Assembly (NCBI GenBank): GCA_017410195.1
Contig: JAFQRF010000070.1
Coordinates: 1 to 64,000, forward strand
Source of the DNA: Clostridia bacterium
Lineage (GTDB): Bacteria; Bacillota; Clostridia; Oscillospirales; Acutalibacteraceae
Direction: 5' to 3'
Length of the DNA stretch: 64,000 bases
Position numbers and translations under genes: made by a program
Shown here: positions 26,210 to 34,641 of the stretch, piece by piece
How positions within the stretch are numbered: position 1 is the first letter of the stretch
Layout of the letters: the number at the start of each line of letters is the position of its first letter
Notes under the pieces: generated by a model
The model's database searches: none
The model's input: the letters and a program-made list of their open reading frames with translations, nothing else
Told to the model about the DNA's origin: nothing

Positions 26210-27760
26210 TTGAAAAAAATTATTTCCGTTATTCTTTCGGTCGCAATGATTATCTGTGTTCTTGCTCCTGCGGCAACGGCTGCAAGCGGCAAATGCAACT
26301 GCGGTGTTAATCCGACAATCTATGTCGGTCCTCTCGGCAGCACGGATATCTATGAAAATCCCGATGCGGAGGACGAAAGAACTCTTTTCAGACCCACAAC
26401 CGAAGCAATTATCAAGCTTGTCGTGAAGCTTCTTCCCGCAATTGCGGTTTCGAGCGTAACATTTAACCTCAACTATCTCGGCGATGCTCTTATCGAGGGT
26501 GTTAACGATGCTTTCGGTGCGATGGCTCTTGACGGCGACGGCAATTCCGCACCCAACGTTGCGGTTAAGCCCGAATACCCCACAGACCCCGAACACGGCG
26601 TTAACATGAGCTATTATTTCAGCTATGACTGGCGTCTTGACCCCGTTTATAATGCAGGCATTCTTAACGAATATGTTCAGCAGGTAAAAGAGCTTACCGG
26701 TCACGATGTCGTTAATTTCCGTGCATCGTCAATGGGCGGCGTTGTTACTCTTGCTTATTTCAACGAGTATGGCTATGATGATGTTGATGCATGCATTTTC
26801 CAGTGCTGTCCTCTTCTCGGTACAGACGTTGCAGGCGATCTTCTGAGCAGGAAGGTTGCTCTTGATGCAGACAGACTCCTTGCCTATGCAACCGACGGCT
26901 ATCCTCCCTTTGATGCGGAAAGCACTCTTCTCTGGTGCCTTTTCAACGGACTTTATTACAGCGGACTTGTTGATGCCGTTCTTTTCCTCGGCGATATAGT
27001 TCTCGAAAATCTTGAAACGAGAGTTTTTGACGAATGTCTGACTCCCGTTTTCGGAACCTTCCTCGGTCTTTGGTCCTTTGTTCCTCATGAAAGCTATGAG
27101 AATGCAAAGAAGATTAATCTTGACCCCGAAACCCAGGCAGGGCTTATCAAAAAAGCTGATTATTACCACTATAATATCCAGCAGAGAGCTGATGAAATCC
27201 TTAAGGGCGCGCAGAAGAACGGTGTTCGTATTATGATTGTCGCGGGCTATAACATTCAGAGAACTCCTCTTGTTGAAGCCATGGAAAACAACAGCGATGC
27301 AACTGTTGATACAAAATATGCATCCGCAGGCGCAACCGTTGCACCTCTTGACGGCACACTCGGTGAAAACTATGTTCAGTGCAACAAGAAGTGCGGTCAT
27401 AACCATGTTTCGCCCGACAACGTTATCGATGCATCAACCTGCATTCTTCCCGAGCATACCTGGTTCATCAAGGATATGCTTCATTCAAACTGCCATGACG
27501 GCATAATGGAAATGTATAACTGGTTTGCATATACCGATGAATACTATGACGTATGGTCAAACCCTGCATACACACAGTTCCTTCAGAATGATAAGCCCAA
27601 CCTCAGAGTAATTGCAATGGGCAACTTTGCCGAAGGCGATAAAGCTCCCGAGTATGAGGAGGGTGATGCTTTCTACAACAAGTTTGAAAAATATGTTATG
27701 CCTGTCACGGACGGAATGTTCTCATTCCTTGACAAGTGCAGAGATTTTATAGGACTTTAA
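26210..27760 (+). CDS. Secreted alpha/beta hydrolase, lipase-like
   Basis: 516 residues. The signal peptide is KKIISVILSVAMIICVLAPAATAAS. The nucleophile elbow is FRASSMGGVVTLAYF (S in A-S-S-M-G rather than G-x-S-x-G), preceded by YFSYDWRLDP, a strand typical of lecithin-cholesterol-acyltransferase-like lipases; candidate acid and base residues lie in the C-terminal half near CHDG or HNHVSPDN. Six or more cysteines suggest a folded extracellular enzyme. TTG at 26210 is preferred: the ATG at 26201 abuts the AAAGGA site and the promoter lies upstream. The yhcH-like gene follows after 21 bases. Confidence 0.78.
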   Translation: MKKIISVILSVAMIICVLAPAATAASGKCNCGVNPTIYVGPLGSTDIYENPDAEDERTLFRPTTEAIIKLVVKLLPAIAVSSVTFNLNYLGDALIEGVNDAFGAMALDGDGNSAPNVAVKPEYPTDPEHGVNMSYYFSYDWRLDPVYNAGILNEYVQQVKELTGHDVVNFRASSMGGVVTLAYFNEYGYDDVDACIFQCCPLLGTDVAGDLLSRKVALDADRLLAYATDGYPPFDAESTLLWCLFNGLYYSGLVDAVLFLGDIVLENLETRVFDECLTPVFGTFLGLWSFVPHESYENAKKINLDPETQAGLIKKADYYHYNIQQRADEILKGAQKNGVRIMIVAGYNIQRTPLVEAMENNSDATVDTKYASAGATVAPLDGTLGENYVQCNKKCGHNHVSPDNVIDASTCILPEHTWFIKDMLHSNCHDGIMEMYNWFAYTDEYYDVWSNPAYTQFLQNDKPNLRVIAMGNFAEGDKAPEYEEGDAFYNKFEKYVMPVTDGMFSFLDKCRDFIGL

Positions 27761-27781
27761 TTTAGCAGGAGGTAAAACAAT

Positions 27782-28225
27782 ATGATATTTGATACCGATA
27801 AAAACCTCAGACTTTATGCCGGATTTAATTCTGCGTTTGAGGTAATCGCAAAGTTCATCGAAGAAAACGATATGAAATCCATGGAATGCGGCAGCTATGA
27901 GGTTGCTGAGGGAATCAAGGTCGGTATTGACGAATACGAACCCGGTGCAGGCGGTGATTTTGAGGCACACAGAGAGTATAACGACCTGCAGTATGCAATC
28001 TGCGGCGAAGAAACAATTGAAGTACTTCCTCTTGAATTTGTAAAGGATTCAACGGGTTATAAGCCTGATATCGAATTCTTTACTTCACAGACTGCGGCAG
28101 CAACCAAAGTTGCTCTCACCGAAGGCACATTTGCATTCCTTGCGCCGCAGGATGCACACAAGCCCGGCATTAAATCGGGAACGGATAAAATTAAAAAGGC
28201 CGTTTTCAAAATAAAAATTGACTGA
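27782..28225 (+). CDS. YhcH/YjgK/YiaL family protein
   Basis: 147 residues. The FEAHREYNDLQYAICGEETIEV and FAFLAPQDAHKPGI segments, with conserved His and Glu, are the metal-binding cupin core of the YhcH/YjgK/YiaL (EbgC-like) family, linked in other bacteria to sialic acid or beta-galactoside metabolism. Cytoplasmic. Set by a GCAGGAGG site. It is probably cotranscribed with the hydrolase upstream. Confidence 0.9.
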   Translation: MIFDTDKNLRLYAGFNSAFEVIAKFIEENDMKSMECGSYEVAEGIKVGIDEYEPGAGGDFEAHREYNDLQYAICGEETIEVLPLEFVKDSTGYKPDIEFFTSQTAAATKVALTEGTFAFLAPQDAHKPGIKSGTDKIKKAVFKIKID

Positions 28226-28260
28226 GATAAACGTGACGGAGCATAAACATTTTTTGTAGT

Positions 28261-28355
28261 GGCGATTCACGAATCGCCCGCAATAATATGATGTTTATTT
28301 GACGTTTTTTTGCCTTTGACGTATACCCGATACGCCTGCAGGCAAGAAAAACGCC
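28261..28355. repeat. Two palindromic elements in an intergenic gap
   Basis: A short perfect hairpin GGCGATT-CACG-AATCGCC (28261-28278) is followed by a longer imperfect palindrome (28301-28355) with outer arms GACGTTTTTTTGCC/GGCAAGAAAAACGCC and inner arms GACGTAT/ATACGCC. They encode nothing obvious and look like interspersed REP- or MITE-like elements. A genome-wide copy count would be needed to confirm. Confidence 0.45.
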
Positions 28356-28410
28356 ATCTGCCATCATTTCTCAACAGCCACTTTTCATTTTGTGAAAATA
28401 TAATTTCCTG

Positions 28411-28440
28411 CATCACCTGCTCAGAAACAAGCAGGTGATG
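28411..28440 (-). terminator. Possible terminator overlapping the end of the DUF975-like gene
   Basis: A perfect 10-bp stem CATCACCTGC/GCAGGTGATG with a 10-base loop, including the stop codon at 28413-28415. No clear T-run follows, so termination strength is uncertain. Confidence 0.4.
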
Positions 28441-29138
28441 CTTTGCTTATAGTAGGGGATGACGTAAAATGACGGAAAAACAAGCATGCACAGCAAGAAC
28501 CATGGCGCAAATCCGAGCTTAAAAAACAGTATATCGGCGCATTTCCCTTTGGTTCGTTTAATGCTCTCTGTTATTGCTTCTGAAACGGTGAAATCTTTGT
28601 AGCAGGCGAGATAAAACATGGATTTTGAATATCTTTGTGTGAACAGAAGATAAAATCCGAAGCCTGCGAGAGCAAGAATAAGCATTCCCGAAAGAAAAAT
28701 AAAAGCCGCACGCAGACTGACCGCTTTTCGGATATTGTGATAAATAAAAATTGCGGATGCAGTAACGGGAATTACTTCAAAAACTGCAAGCCAAAAAAGC
28801 TTTAAAAAAAACAGACATACACTCATTTCGCACGCCTTGAGTACACCTGAAATCCCCATGTCAATCCTTCGGGACGGATTTATTCCCCTTGCAAGTAAAA
28901 GATGTTTTATTTGCAGCAGAAGCCGAAGCGGAGCAATCAGCGCAATTGCCGAAACCAATGATAACGCAGGGAATATAACCGAAAAATATCTGTTGAACCT
29001 TACCGGCAAAAGATTGACTGCCGAATTGCAGACCGAGAAAAAAATCAGCAGCAGCATGATGGCAGTAATTGCGGGAATTATTTTCAATTGTGAACCCGTA
29101 AGGGCAGCTTTTGCGGAAAGCTTTATTCGTGCATTCAT
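28413..29138 (-). CDS. DUF975-like integral membrane protein
   Basis: 241 residues, five or six helices. The C-terminal pattern AITESIKRTKGKCADILFFKLGFAPWFLLCM...VIPYYKQSI resembles DUF975 membrane proteins of Firmicutes. Function unknown. It starts at an ATG at 29138 with no strong ribosome site, after the terminator of the SdpI gene, and stands alone. Confidence 0.6.
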   Translation of the reverse strand: MNARIKLSAKAALTGSQLKIIPAITAIMLLLIFFSVCNSAVNLLPVRFNRYFSVIFPALSLVSAIALIAPLRLLLQIKHLLLARGINPSRRIDMGISGVLKACEMSVCLFFLKLFWLAVFEVIPVTASAIFIYHNIRKAVSLRAAFIFLSGMLILALAGFGFYLLFTQRYSKSMFYLACYKDFTVSEAITESIKRTKGKCADILFFKLGFAPWFLLCMLVFPSFYVIPYYKQSITCLFLSR

Positions 29139-29154
29139 CGTATCACCAAAATAA

Positions 29155-29185
29155 AATAGTCGGAAAGATTTTCTTCCCGACTATT
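29155..29185 (-). terminator. Terminator of the SdpR/SdpI operon
   Basis: A 9-bp stem AATAGTCGG/CCGACTATT plus AAAG/CTTC pairing, followed on the minus strand by TTTATTTT. Confidence 0.75.
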
Positions 29186-29194
29186 TTTTGCGTT

Positions 29195-29836
29195 TTATGA
29201 GTTTTTATTCTTTTTTCTGTGGAACAGATATGAGAGAACGAAAGGAACAATGACCATAATTGCCGTTATAACAAAGAAAATCCACATTTGTTTGAAAACA
29301 GCAGTAAGAAGAATGACAATTCCGCCCGCAACCCAGATTTTGCCTGAAACTCTGTGAGTGTAATTCCAGTTTTCTTCGTCGTTCAGTGTCCAGGGAATCT
29401 TGATTCCGATAGTATAATTCTGCTTGCATTTCGGAAGATAGTTTCCGATAACAATAAACATTGCACCGCAAAGAAGCAGCATCACAAGAGAAACATCAAG
29501 AGATATTCCCATAGCGTGAGTGTAGATTACGCTTGAAACAATCAGTGAAATCACGGGGCAAACCCAAAGAACAAGTGTCAGCATTTTATCGCTGTGATTT
29601 TTCTGCTTGGGGTCTGCATTCGTTCCGATAGTGCAAATCCAATGCAAAACTGCAAGGATAACGGGCAGCCCGAAAACGCCGAAAGCCTTGCTGCTGAAGC
29701 CGTCTGCAGCGCCGTCAGCATTAAAATGGGTTGCGATTTGGTCGGGCAGCTTATCCCAGAGAATAAGCCCTGCCAATATCGGCAGAAGAGTCACAATTGT
29801 TGTGATAATCAGAGTTTTCAGATTCTTTTTAATCAT
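29195..29836 (-). CDS. SdpI family membrane protein (immunity/signal protein type)
   Basis: 213 residues, six helices. LPDQIATHFNADGAADGFSSKAFGVFGLPV is the DUF1648 signature and the C-terminal half carries the SdpI segment GNYLPKCKQNYTIGIKIPWTLNDEENWNYTHR. In Bacillus, SdpI protects against the SdpC toxin and sequesters SdpR. No SdpC-like gene is present here. It overlaps the regulator gene by 8 bases. Confidence 0.92.
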   Translation of the reverse strand: MIKKNLKTLIITTIVTLLPILAGLILWDKLPDQIATHFNADGAADGFSSKAFGVFGLPVILAVLHWICTIGTNADPKQKNHSDKMLTLVLWVCPVISLIVSSVIYTHAMGISLDVSLVMLLLCGAMFIVIGNYLPKCKQNYTIGIKIPWTLNDEENWNYTHRVSGKIWVAGGIVILLTAVFKQMWIFFVITAIMVIVPFVLSYLFHRKKNKNS

Positions 29837-30104
29837 TTAAAGCATCTCCTTTCAAATCTGAAATCCAGAGCATAATTTCCTCAAGCACGGATGCGTTGAG
29901 GGTGTAGTTGATGAATTTTCCGTCACGCTCGTCACGGATAAGGTCGGCTTCTTTCAGCACGGAAAGATGGCGGGATATTGCGGCGAAGCTGATATCGAAT
30001 TTGTCGGAGATTTCGCCTGCAGAAAGCGTTCCTTCTTTAAGAAGATTGAGAATTTCACGCCTCGTCGGGTCGGAAAGAGCCTTGAGCGTATTTTGTATAC
30101 TCAA
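29829..30104 (-). CDS. ArsR/SdpR-type autorepressor
   Basis: 91 residues, winged helix. LKALSDPTRREILNLLKEGTLSAGEISDKFDISFAAISRHLSVLKEADLI is a classic ArsR domain; there is no metal-binding Cys motif, as in SdpR. The TTG at 30104 is preferred: the AGGGGTGA site is 5 bases upstream and would overlap a start at the ATG at 30119. It shares an operon with sdpI and probably represses its own promoter. Confidence 0.9.
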   Translation of the reverse strand: MSIQNTLKALSDPTRREILNLLKEGTLSAGEISDKFDISFAAISRHLSVLKEADLIRDERDGKFINYTLNASVLEEIMLWISDLKGDALND

Positions 30105-30117
30105 AAAATCACCCCTC

Positions 30118-30175
30118 ATTTAACGTTTAACTTAATTGTTAAATGAATTATAGCACATGAATTCCGGTTTGTCAA
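30118..30175 (-). promoter_or_regulatory. Promoter and palindromic operator of the SdpR/SdpI operon
   Basis: Minus strand TTGACA (30170-30175), 17-base spacer, TATAAT (30147-30152), full consensus. Right after the -10, an inverted repeat ATTTAAC (30118-30124) and GTTAAAT (30138-30144) covers the transcription start, a good place for an ArsR-type repressor. Confidence 0.75.
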
Positions 30176-30204
30176 GATGTATTCTTTTGAAAATCATACA
30201 AACA

Positions 30205-30233
30205 TTGACACGCTTTTTCAGATATGATAAACT
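30205..30233 (+). promoter_or_regulatory. Promoter of the GH30-like gene
   Basis: TTGACA (30205-30210), 17-base spacer, TAAACT (30228-30233). Confidence 0.6.
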
Positions 30234-30262
30234 GAAATTATAATAATCGGGGAGAGGATTTC

Positions 30263-31672
30263 ATGTTTAAAACATACCTTTGCATTATTCTTGCTGCTTT
30301 GCAGACATTTATTTTTTCAATGGAATCCATAGGAAAAACGCAAACGATCGGAGTGAACAGATTCGTGGAGCATCAGGTTTTTGAATCATTCGGAACAAGC
30401 TCGGCATGGTGGTCGCAGACCATTGATACCGAAGAAAGAGCAAGAGAAATCGCACGCCTGCTTTATGACGATGAAACGGGTCTGGGGCTTGATGTTTACC
30501 GCTATAATATCGGTGCGGGCGAAAAGGATAATCCGAATTCAAGAATCGGTGACCCGAGCAGAAGAACGGAAAGCTTTTATATTCTTAACGAAGAAACCGG
30601 AGAATATGAATACGATTTTACCCGTGATGCGAATGCAAGAAGAATGCTTGATTATGCAGTTGAATACGGTGCATCGCAGGTTATTCTGTTCTGCAACAGT
30701 CCACATTTTTCAATGACTGCAAACGGGCATGCTTCCGGCGGATACGAAACCTATGTTTCAAACCATCCCAAAGAGAAATATGCCGAATTTGTTGATTATG
30801 TTCTCACGATTGCCGATTGGTTTGTTGAGCAGGGGTATCCCGTCACGGCAATTTCGCCTATAAACGAGCCTCAATGGGATTGGGGTGGTCCGTGGACCCG
30901 TCAGGAATGCTGCCACTATTCGGCAGACGAGGCGATAGAGCTTTATGAGATGTTTGCAGTTGAGATGCAGAAACGCAATTCGCCTTATAAGCTCAGCGGA
31001 ACGGAAACAGGTGAGCTTTCGCCCGGATATTACGAATATGTCGATAAATTTTTTGCAAGTCCGGTTCTCAATGAATTCTGTGATTCGCTGAGCGGTCACA
31101 GCTATTGGCTCGATAACAATATTTCTGTTAAAAATCAGTTCGGCGAGAAGATGGCGAGGGAATATCCCGATAAAAAATTTGAGATGAGTGAATGGTGTGA
31201 GCTGCCGCTTAAAATTGATTCAACAACAATCGACAGCGGTCTTTACATGGCTAACATTATTGCTCAGGATTTGAACTGTATGAATGCCGTTTCATGGCAG
31301 AGCTGGACCGCTGTTAACGGCGATGGTCTTATGGAAATCAAAGACGGAGAGCTTGTGATTTACAACAGATATTACGCATACAAGCAGTTTTCGAATTTCA
31401 TAAAGGCGGGCATGAAAAGAATTGATGTTCTTGACAGCCTTGAAGAAGAAAGTAAAATCGTTTCAACCGCATTCGGAAGCGAAGATGAAACGGTAATTGT
31501 GCTTATCAACAACGAGGAAACTGAGATTGAATTCAGACTTGCAGGGCTTTTTTCGAAAATGAATATATATCTGACCGATATGGAGCATAATTGCGAAGAA
31601 ATTTATTCGGGAAGATTTGCAAAGAAAAATGTTCTCCCTGCAAGAAGTATAACGACAATTATTCTTAAATAA
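30263..31672 (+). CDS. Secreted GH30-like glycoside hydrolase
   Basis: 469 residues with an N-terminal signal-like helix (LCIILAALQTFIFSMES). The clan A (beta/alpha)8 fold is indicated by FESFGTSSAWWSQT, YRYNIGAGEKDN, SPHFSMT, AISPINEPQWDW (acid/base Glu in NEP) and KFEMSEWCEL (nucleophile Glu). Closest family by these motifs is GH30, in particular the endo-beta-1,6-galactanase-like branch. A short C-terminal beta domain follows (about 395-469). It stands alone between a promoter and a terminator. Confidence 0.87.
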   Translation: MFKTYLCIILAALQTFIFSMESIGKTQTIGVNRFVEHQVFESFGTSSAWWSQTIDTEERAREIARLLYDDETGLGLDVYRYNIGAGEKDNPNSRIGDPSRRTESFYILNEETGEYEYDFTRDANARRMLDYAVEYGASQVILFCNSPHFSMTANGHASGGYETYVSNHPKEKYAEFVDYVLTIADWFVEQGYPVTAISPINEPQWDWGGPWTRQECCHYSADEAIELYEMFAVEMQKRNSPYKLSGTETGELSPGYYEYVDKFFASPVLNEFCDSLSGHSYWLDNNISVKNQFGEKMAREYPDKKFEMSEWCELPLKIDSTTIDSGLYMANIIAQDLNCMNAVSWQSWTAVNGDGLMEIKDGELVIYNRYYAYKQFSNFIKAGMKRIDVLDSLEEESKIVSTAFGSEDETVIVLINNEETEIEFRLAGLFSKMNIYLTDMEHNCEEIYSGRFAKKNVLPARSITTIILK

Positions 31673-31676
31673 AAGA

Positions 31677-31713
31677 TACCGCCCGTGTCAGGATAATCCG
31701 ACACGGGTGGTAT
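31677..31713. terminator. Bidirectional terminator between the GH30-like and lipoprotein genes
   Basis: A stem of about 14 bp, ATACCGCCCGTGTC/GACACGGGTGGTAT with one G-U pair, loop of 10, then TTGATTTG on the plus strand. Confidence 0.8.
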
Positions 31714-31725
31714 TGATTTGAACTG

Positions 31726-32616
31726 TTAATGATTCTGCTCCATATAAATGGATGCATCGTTTGTATATGTAATATCGAGTGTTTTGAGATTGATGTTATA
31801 AATCATAAATACGCCGTAAGTGCCTTCTGCGGTTTCTTTTATGAGGTCGCCTGTCATGACGGTAAGACCGTCAAGCGTGTTTGTTGCAAGAACACCTTTA
31901 TATCCGCTTCCTTCAATATCATAGAAATATTTTTCAAATTCAACCTGCTCAACACCGACAAATCCGTTTGAAAATCTGAATTCCCAATGCCAGGCGGGAA
32001 GCGCAAGGCTGCCTTCGTATTCGGCCGTTATCTGGTCTCCGTTCCCGTCGTGTCCGCAGAAAGAACCGATGCTTTTGCAGTATCCGTTGAATTTCGGAAA
32101 AACTTTTTCGAGAGCCTGAGGAAAATTATCAACGCAGTCCGCTACATCAATCTGAAAAATGTATTCACCCTCATCAGTTTCCGTTGAGTCACTGATTGCG
32201 ATGAATTTTTCGCCGTTCTGCCAATAACCGTGAAAACCGTCGGAATAATAGTTTCCGTTTTCGATTTTTTTTACGTCGCCTTTGTAGCCAAGTGCAGATA
32301 ATTCATTAGTGAATGTATAGAACTCAGGCTCGGGACAGACGAAAGTAAGTCTTACAAAATCTGAAGTATAGGCAAAAGCGGATTTTGTTCCTTCACCTCG
32401 TACAATTGAAAAATCGTGTGTTCCTTTTGGCGGAGAAGGAAATTTTTCAGGCAAAAGGTCGGTTTTCCATTCGGTAATTGTGTTGTATCTTGTTGTCTGA
32501 ACCGAAATATTCTCATTGTTTTCCGCATCGGAAGCTGTACCTGATGATGTATTGCCGGAGCAGGCAGAAAGAAACATCAAAATCAAAACAAGAATTAAAG
32601 CAGATAGCTTTTTCAT
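31726..32616 (-). CDS. Lipoprotein of unknown function
   Basis: 296 residues. The signal is KKLSALILVLILMFLSACS with the lipid-modified Cys after LSA. The mature part is rich in aromatic and acidic residues (EPEFYTFTNELSALGYKGD; YYSDGFHGYWQNGEKFIAIS) and has a C-terminal beta-rich look. No family recognised. Start 32616 follows GGAGG. It stands alone, with a small palindrome upstream. Confidence 0.68.
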   Translation of the reverse strand: MKKLSALILVLILMFLSACSGNTSSGTASDAENNENISVQTTRYNTITEWKTDLLPEKFPSPPKGTHDFSIVRGEGTKSAFAYTSDFVRLTFVCPEPEFYTFTNELSALGYKGDVKKIENGNYYSDGFHGYWQNGEKFIAISDSTETDEGEYIFQIDVADCVDNFPQALEKVFPKFNGYCKSIGSFCGHDGNGDQITAEYEGSLALPAWHWEFRFSNGFVGVEQVEFEKYFYDIEGSGYKGVLATNTLDGLTVMTGDLIKETAEGTYGVFMIYNINLKTLDITYTNDASIYMEQNH

Positions 32617-32665
32617 TTTACATCCTCCCAAAAACAAGGTTTACTCATTCACCTTAACATAAATT

Positions 32666-32680
32666 GTTGAAAATTTCAAC
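32666..32680. promoter_or_regulatory. Palindrome between divergent genes
   Basis: GTTGAAA-A-TTTCAAC, perfect 7-base arms, between the lipoprotein start and the pseudouridine synthase promoter. A possible operator; nothing else supports it. Confidence 0.3.
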
Positions 32681-32704
32681 TGTTATGAAAACAATATAAA
32701 TTTA

Positions 32705-32734
32705 TTGCATCTTATAGCGGATATATGTTATACT
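32705..32734 (+). promoter_or_regulatory. Probable promoter of the pseudouridine synthase gene
   Basis: TTGCAT (32705-32710), 18-base spacer, TATACT (32729-32734). Confidence 0.45.
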
Positions 32735-32763
32735 TTAATTCAATGAACTACAGGAGAAAAAAC

Positions 32764-33633
32764 ATGCCGAGAATTATTGACTATACCGTAACTCCCGAGT
32801 ATGACGGCAGAAAAACCGTGCATTTTCTCAGAGGCGGCTGCGGATTTTCCGCAAGAGTGATGAAAAGGGTGAAATACAGCCTTATCTGCAACGGTAAACC
32901 GCTTCGCACAATAGATATTGTCAGGGCAGGTGATGTTATCACAGTTACTCTTCCCGATGACGATGCTTTGCCCGAAGCGCTTCACGCAGAAATAAATATT
33001 GTTTATGAAGATGACGATATTCTTGTTGTCAACAAATCGCCGTTTATGGCGATGCATCCGACTCACAACCACCAGGGCGATACGCTTGCGAATGCGGTCA
33101 CTGCTTATCTTTCCGAAAAGGGAAAAAACGCCGCATTCAGAGCCGTCGGAAGGCTTGATAAAGGCACTTCGGGGCTTGTTGTCTGTGCGCTTAACAAGCT
33201 TTCCGCAAGCAAGCTTGCGGGTGGTGTTCAAAAGGAATATTATGCACTTGTCAAGGGTGAACTCAGAGGTGAGGGAAGGGTTGATGTTCCGATTTACAGA
33301 CCCGACCCTATGAAAACTCTGCGTGCCTGTTCTTATGAAAACGGCGTTGAACCGGCAGTCACAAACTGGAGAGCAGAAAAGAATTTTGACGGTGCAACGC
33401 TTCTGAGCCTGCGTCTTGAAACGGGCAGAACGCATCAGATAAGGGTTCACATGGCTTATTCGGGTCATCCGCTTGCGGGTGATGATATGTACGGTGATTT
33501 CATGACCGAAATCGGACATCAGCTTCTTCATTGCAGAAAATGTTGGCTTGAGCATCCCGTAACGGGTGAAAACATGGAATTTGAAGCGGATTTTTATGAG
33601 GATTTCAGCCATGTATTGGGAACTTTTGAATAA
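32764..33633 (+). CDS. RluA family pseudouridine synthase
   Basis: 289 residues. An S4-like N-terminal part (FSARVMKRVKYSLICNGKPLRTIDIVRAGDVITVTLP) precedes the catalytic domain with GRLDKGTSGLVV (catalytic Asp), ETGRTHQIRVHMAYSGHPLAGDDMYG and QLLHCRKCWLEHPVTGE. It isomerises uridine to pseudouridine in rRNA or tRNA; the target site cannot be told. Start 32764 has CAGGAG; the longer frame from 32725 overlaps the promoter. Confidence 0.95.
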   Translation: MPRIIDYTVTPEYDGRKTVHFLRGGCGFSARVMKRVKYSLICNGKPLRTIDIVRAGDVITVTLPDDDALPEALHAEINIVYEDDDILVVNKSPFMAMHPTHNHQGDTLANAVTAYLSEKGKNAAFRAVGRLDKGTSGLVVCALNKLSASKLAGGVQKEYYALVKGELRGEGRVDVPIYRPDPMKTLRACSYENGVEPAVTNWRAEKNFDGATLLSLRLETGRTHQIRVHMAYSGHPLAGDDMYGDFMTEIGHQLLHCRKCWLEHPVTGENMEFEADFYEDFSHVLGTFE

Positions 33634-33647
33634 ATATACATTTTTAC

Positions 33648-33676
33648 TTTACTTTTTCCATTTATAATGATATAAT
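33648..33676 (+). promoter_or_regulatory. Promoter of the amino-acid ABC importer
   Basis: TTTACT (33648-33653), 17-base spacer, TATAAT (33671-33676). Confidence 0.65.
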
Positions 33677-33707
33677 AGCTCTATCATAAATTACGGAGGT
33701 AATTCCA

Positions 33708-34574
33708 ATGAAAAAATTTGTTAAGATTTTTGCGGTTGTTATGGTTATCGTTCTTACCGCAACCATGTTCTTCGGCTGCGGCGGTAACGAAGGCACAGCA
33801 GACACAAAGGCAGTCAAGGTTATTGACATTGACCTCACTCAGGAAGAATATGCATTCGGTGTTGACAAAACTCAGCCCGAGCTTCTTGCATCGGTAAACA
33901 GCTTTATTGCGGAAATCAAAGCAAACGGTACATTCGACGAAATCTGCAACAAGTATTTCGGCGACGGTACTCCCACAGCTGTTAAGTCTGCTGCTCTTGA
34001 CCCCTCAAAGGATCAGCTTGTTGTTGCAACAAACGCAGCTTTTGAGCCTTTTGAGTACACAATCGGTGAAGATTACTACGGCATCGATATGGAAATTGCC
34101 GCTCTTCTTGCAGAAAAGCTCGGCAAGGAGCTTGTAATCAGCAATATGGACTTTGACTCGGTTTGCCTTTCAGTAGGTCAGCAGAAGTGCGACATTGCAA
34201 TGGCAGGTCTTACAATCAAGCCCGACAGAGAAGAATATGTTAACTTCACAGATTCATACTATGAAGCATCACAGAAGCTCATCGTTAAGGGTGATGACAC
34301 AACATTCGATGCTTGCACAGATGCAGCTGCAGTTGAAGCAATCCTCAATACATACGATGCATCAACAAAAATCGGCGTTCAGAACGGCACAACAGGTCAG
34401 TTCTACGTTGAAGGCGACGAAGATTGGGGCTTCACAGGCTTCGCAGCAACCTGCGTAGGCTATAAGAACGGCTCACTTGCAGTTCAGGATCTTATCAACG
34501 GCGGTGTTAACTATGTTATCATCGACTCCGCTCCCGCTGCATGCATCACAGAAGCAATTAACGCAGTTCAGTAA
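33708..34574 (+). CDS. Amino-acid ABC transporter binding lipoprotein, apparently circularly permuted
   Basis: 288 residues with a lipoprotein signal ending FFGCGG. The core from about residue 100 (DQLVVATNAAFEPFEYTIGEDYYGIDMEIAALLAEKLG...) is the family-3 solute-binding fold for polar amino acids. The usual C-terminal module (EEYAFGVDKTQPELLASVNSFIAEIKANGTFDEICNKYFG) sits instead at residues about 40-85, before the core, and the protein ends shortly after YVIIDSAPAACITEAINAV, where that module normally follows. The order of the fold is thus rotated. The importer permease and ATPase follow in an operon. Confidence 0.9.
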   Translation: MKKFVKIFAVVMVIVLTATMFFGCGGNEGTADTKAVKVIDIDLTQEEYAFGVDKTQPELLASVNSFIAEIKANGTFDEICNKYFGDGTPTAVKSAALDPSKDQLVVATNAAFEPFEYTIGEDYYGIDMEIAALLAEKLGKELVISNMDFDSVCLSVGQQKCDIAMAGLTIKPDREEYVNFTDSYYEASQKLIVKGDDTTFDACTDAAAVEAILNTYDASTKIGVQNGTTGQFYVEGDEDWGFTGFAATCVGYKNGSLAVQDLINGGVNYVIIDSAPAACITEAINAVQ

Positions 34575-34591
34575 TCATTAAAATACTATGT

Positions 34592-34617
34592 TTAACCCCA
34601 CCTTCGGGTGGGGTTAA
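34592..34617 (+). other. Intercistronic hairpin after the binding-protein gene
   Basis: A perfect 11-bp stem TTAACCCCACC/GGTGGGGTTAA closed by a TTCG tetraloop, not followed by a T-run. It probably stabilises the upstream transcript so that binding protein outnumbers permease. Confidence 0.7.
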
Positions 34618-34641
34618 CGTATCAAAAAAGGAATTCTGCTT

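Noticed and set aside
32740..33612. 290-codon open frame antisense to the pseudouridine synthase gene
   Set aside because: It mirrors a well-recognised gene, has no ribosome site and its protein has no recognisable family or compositional sense.
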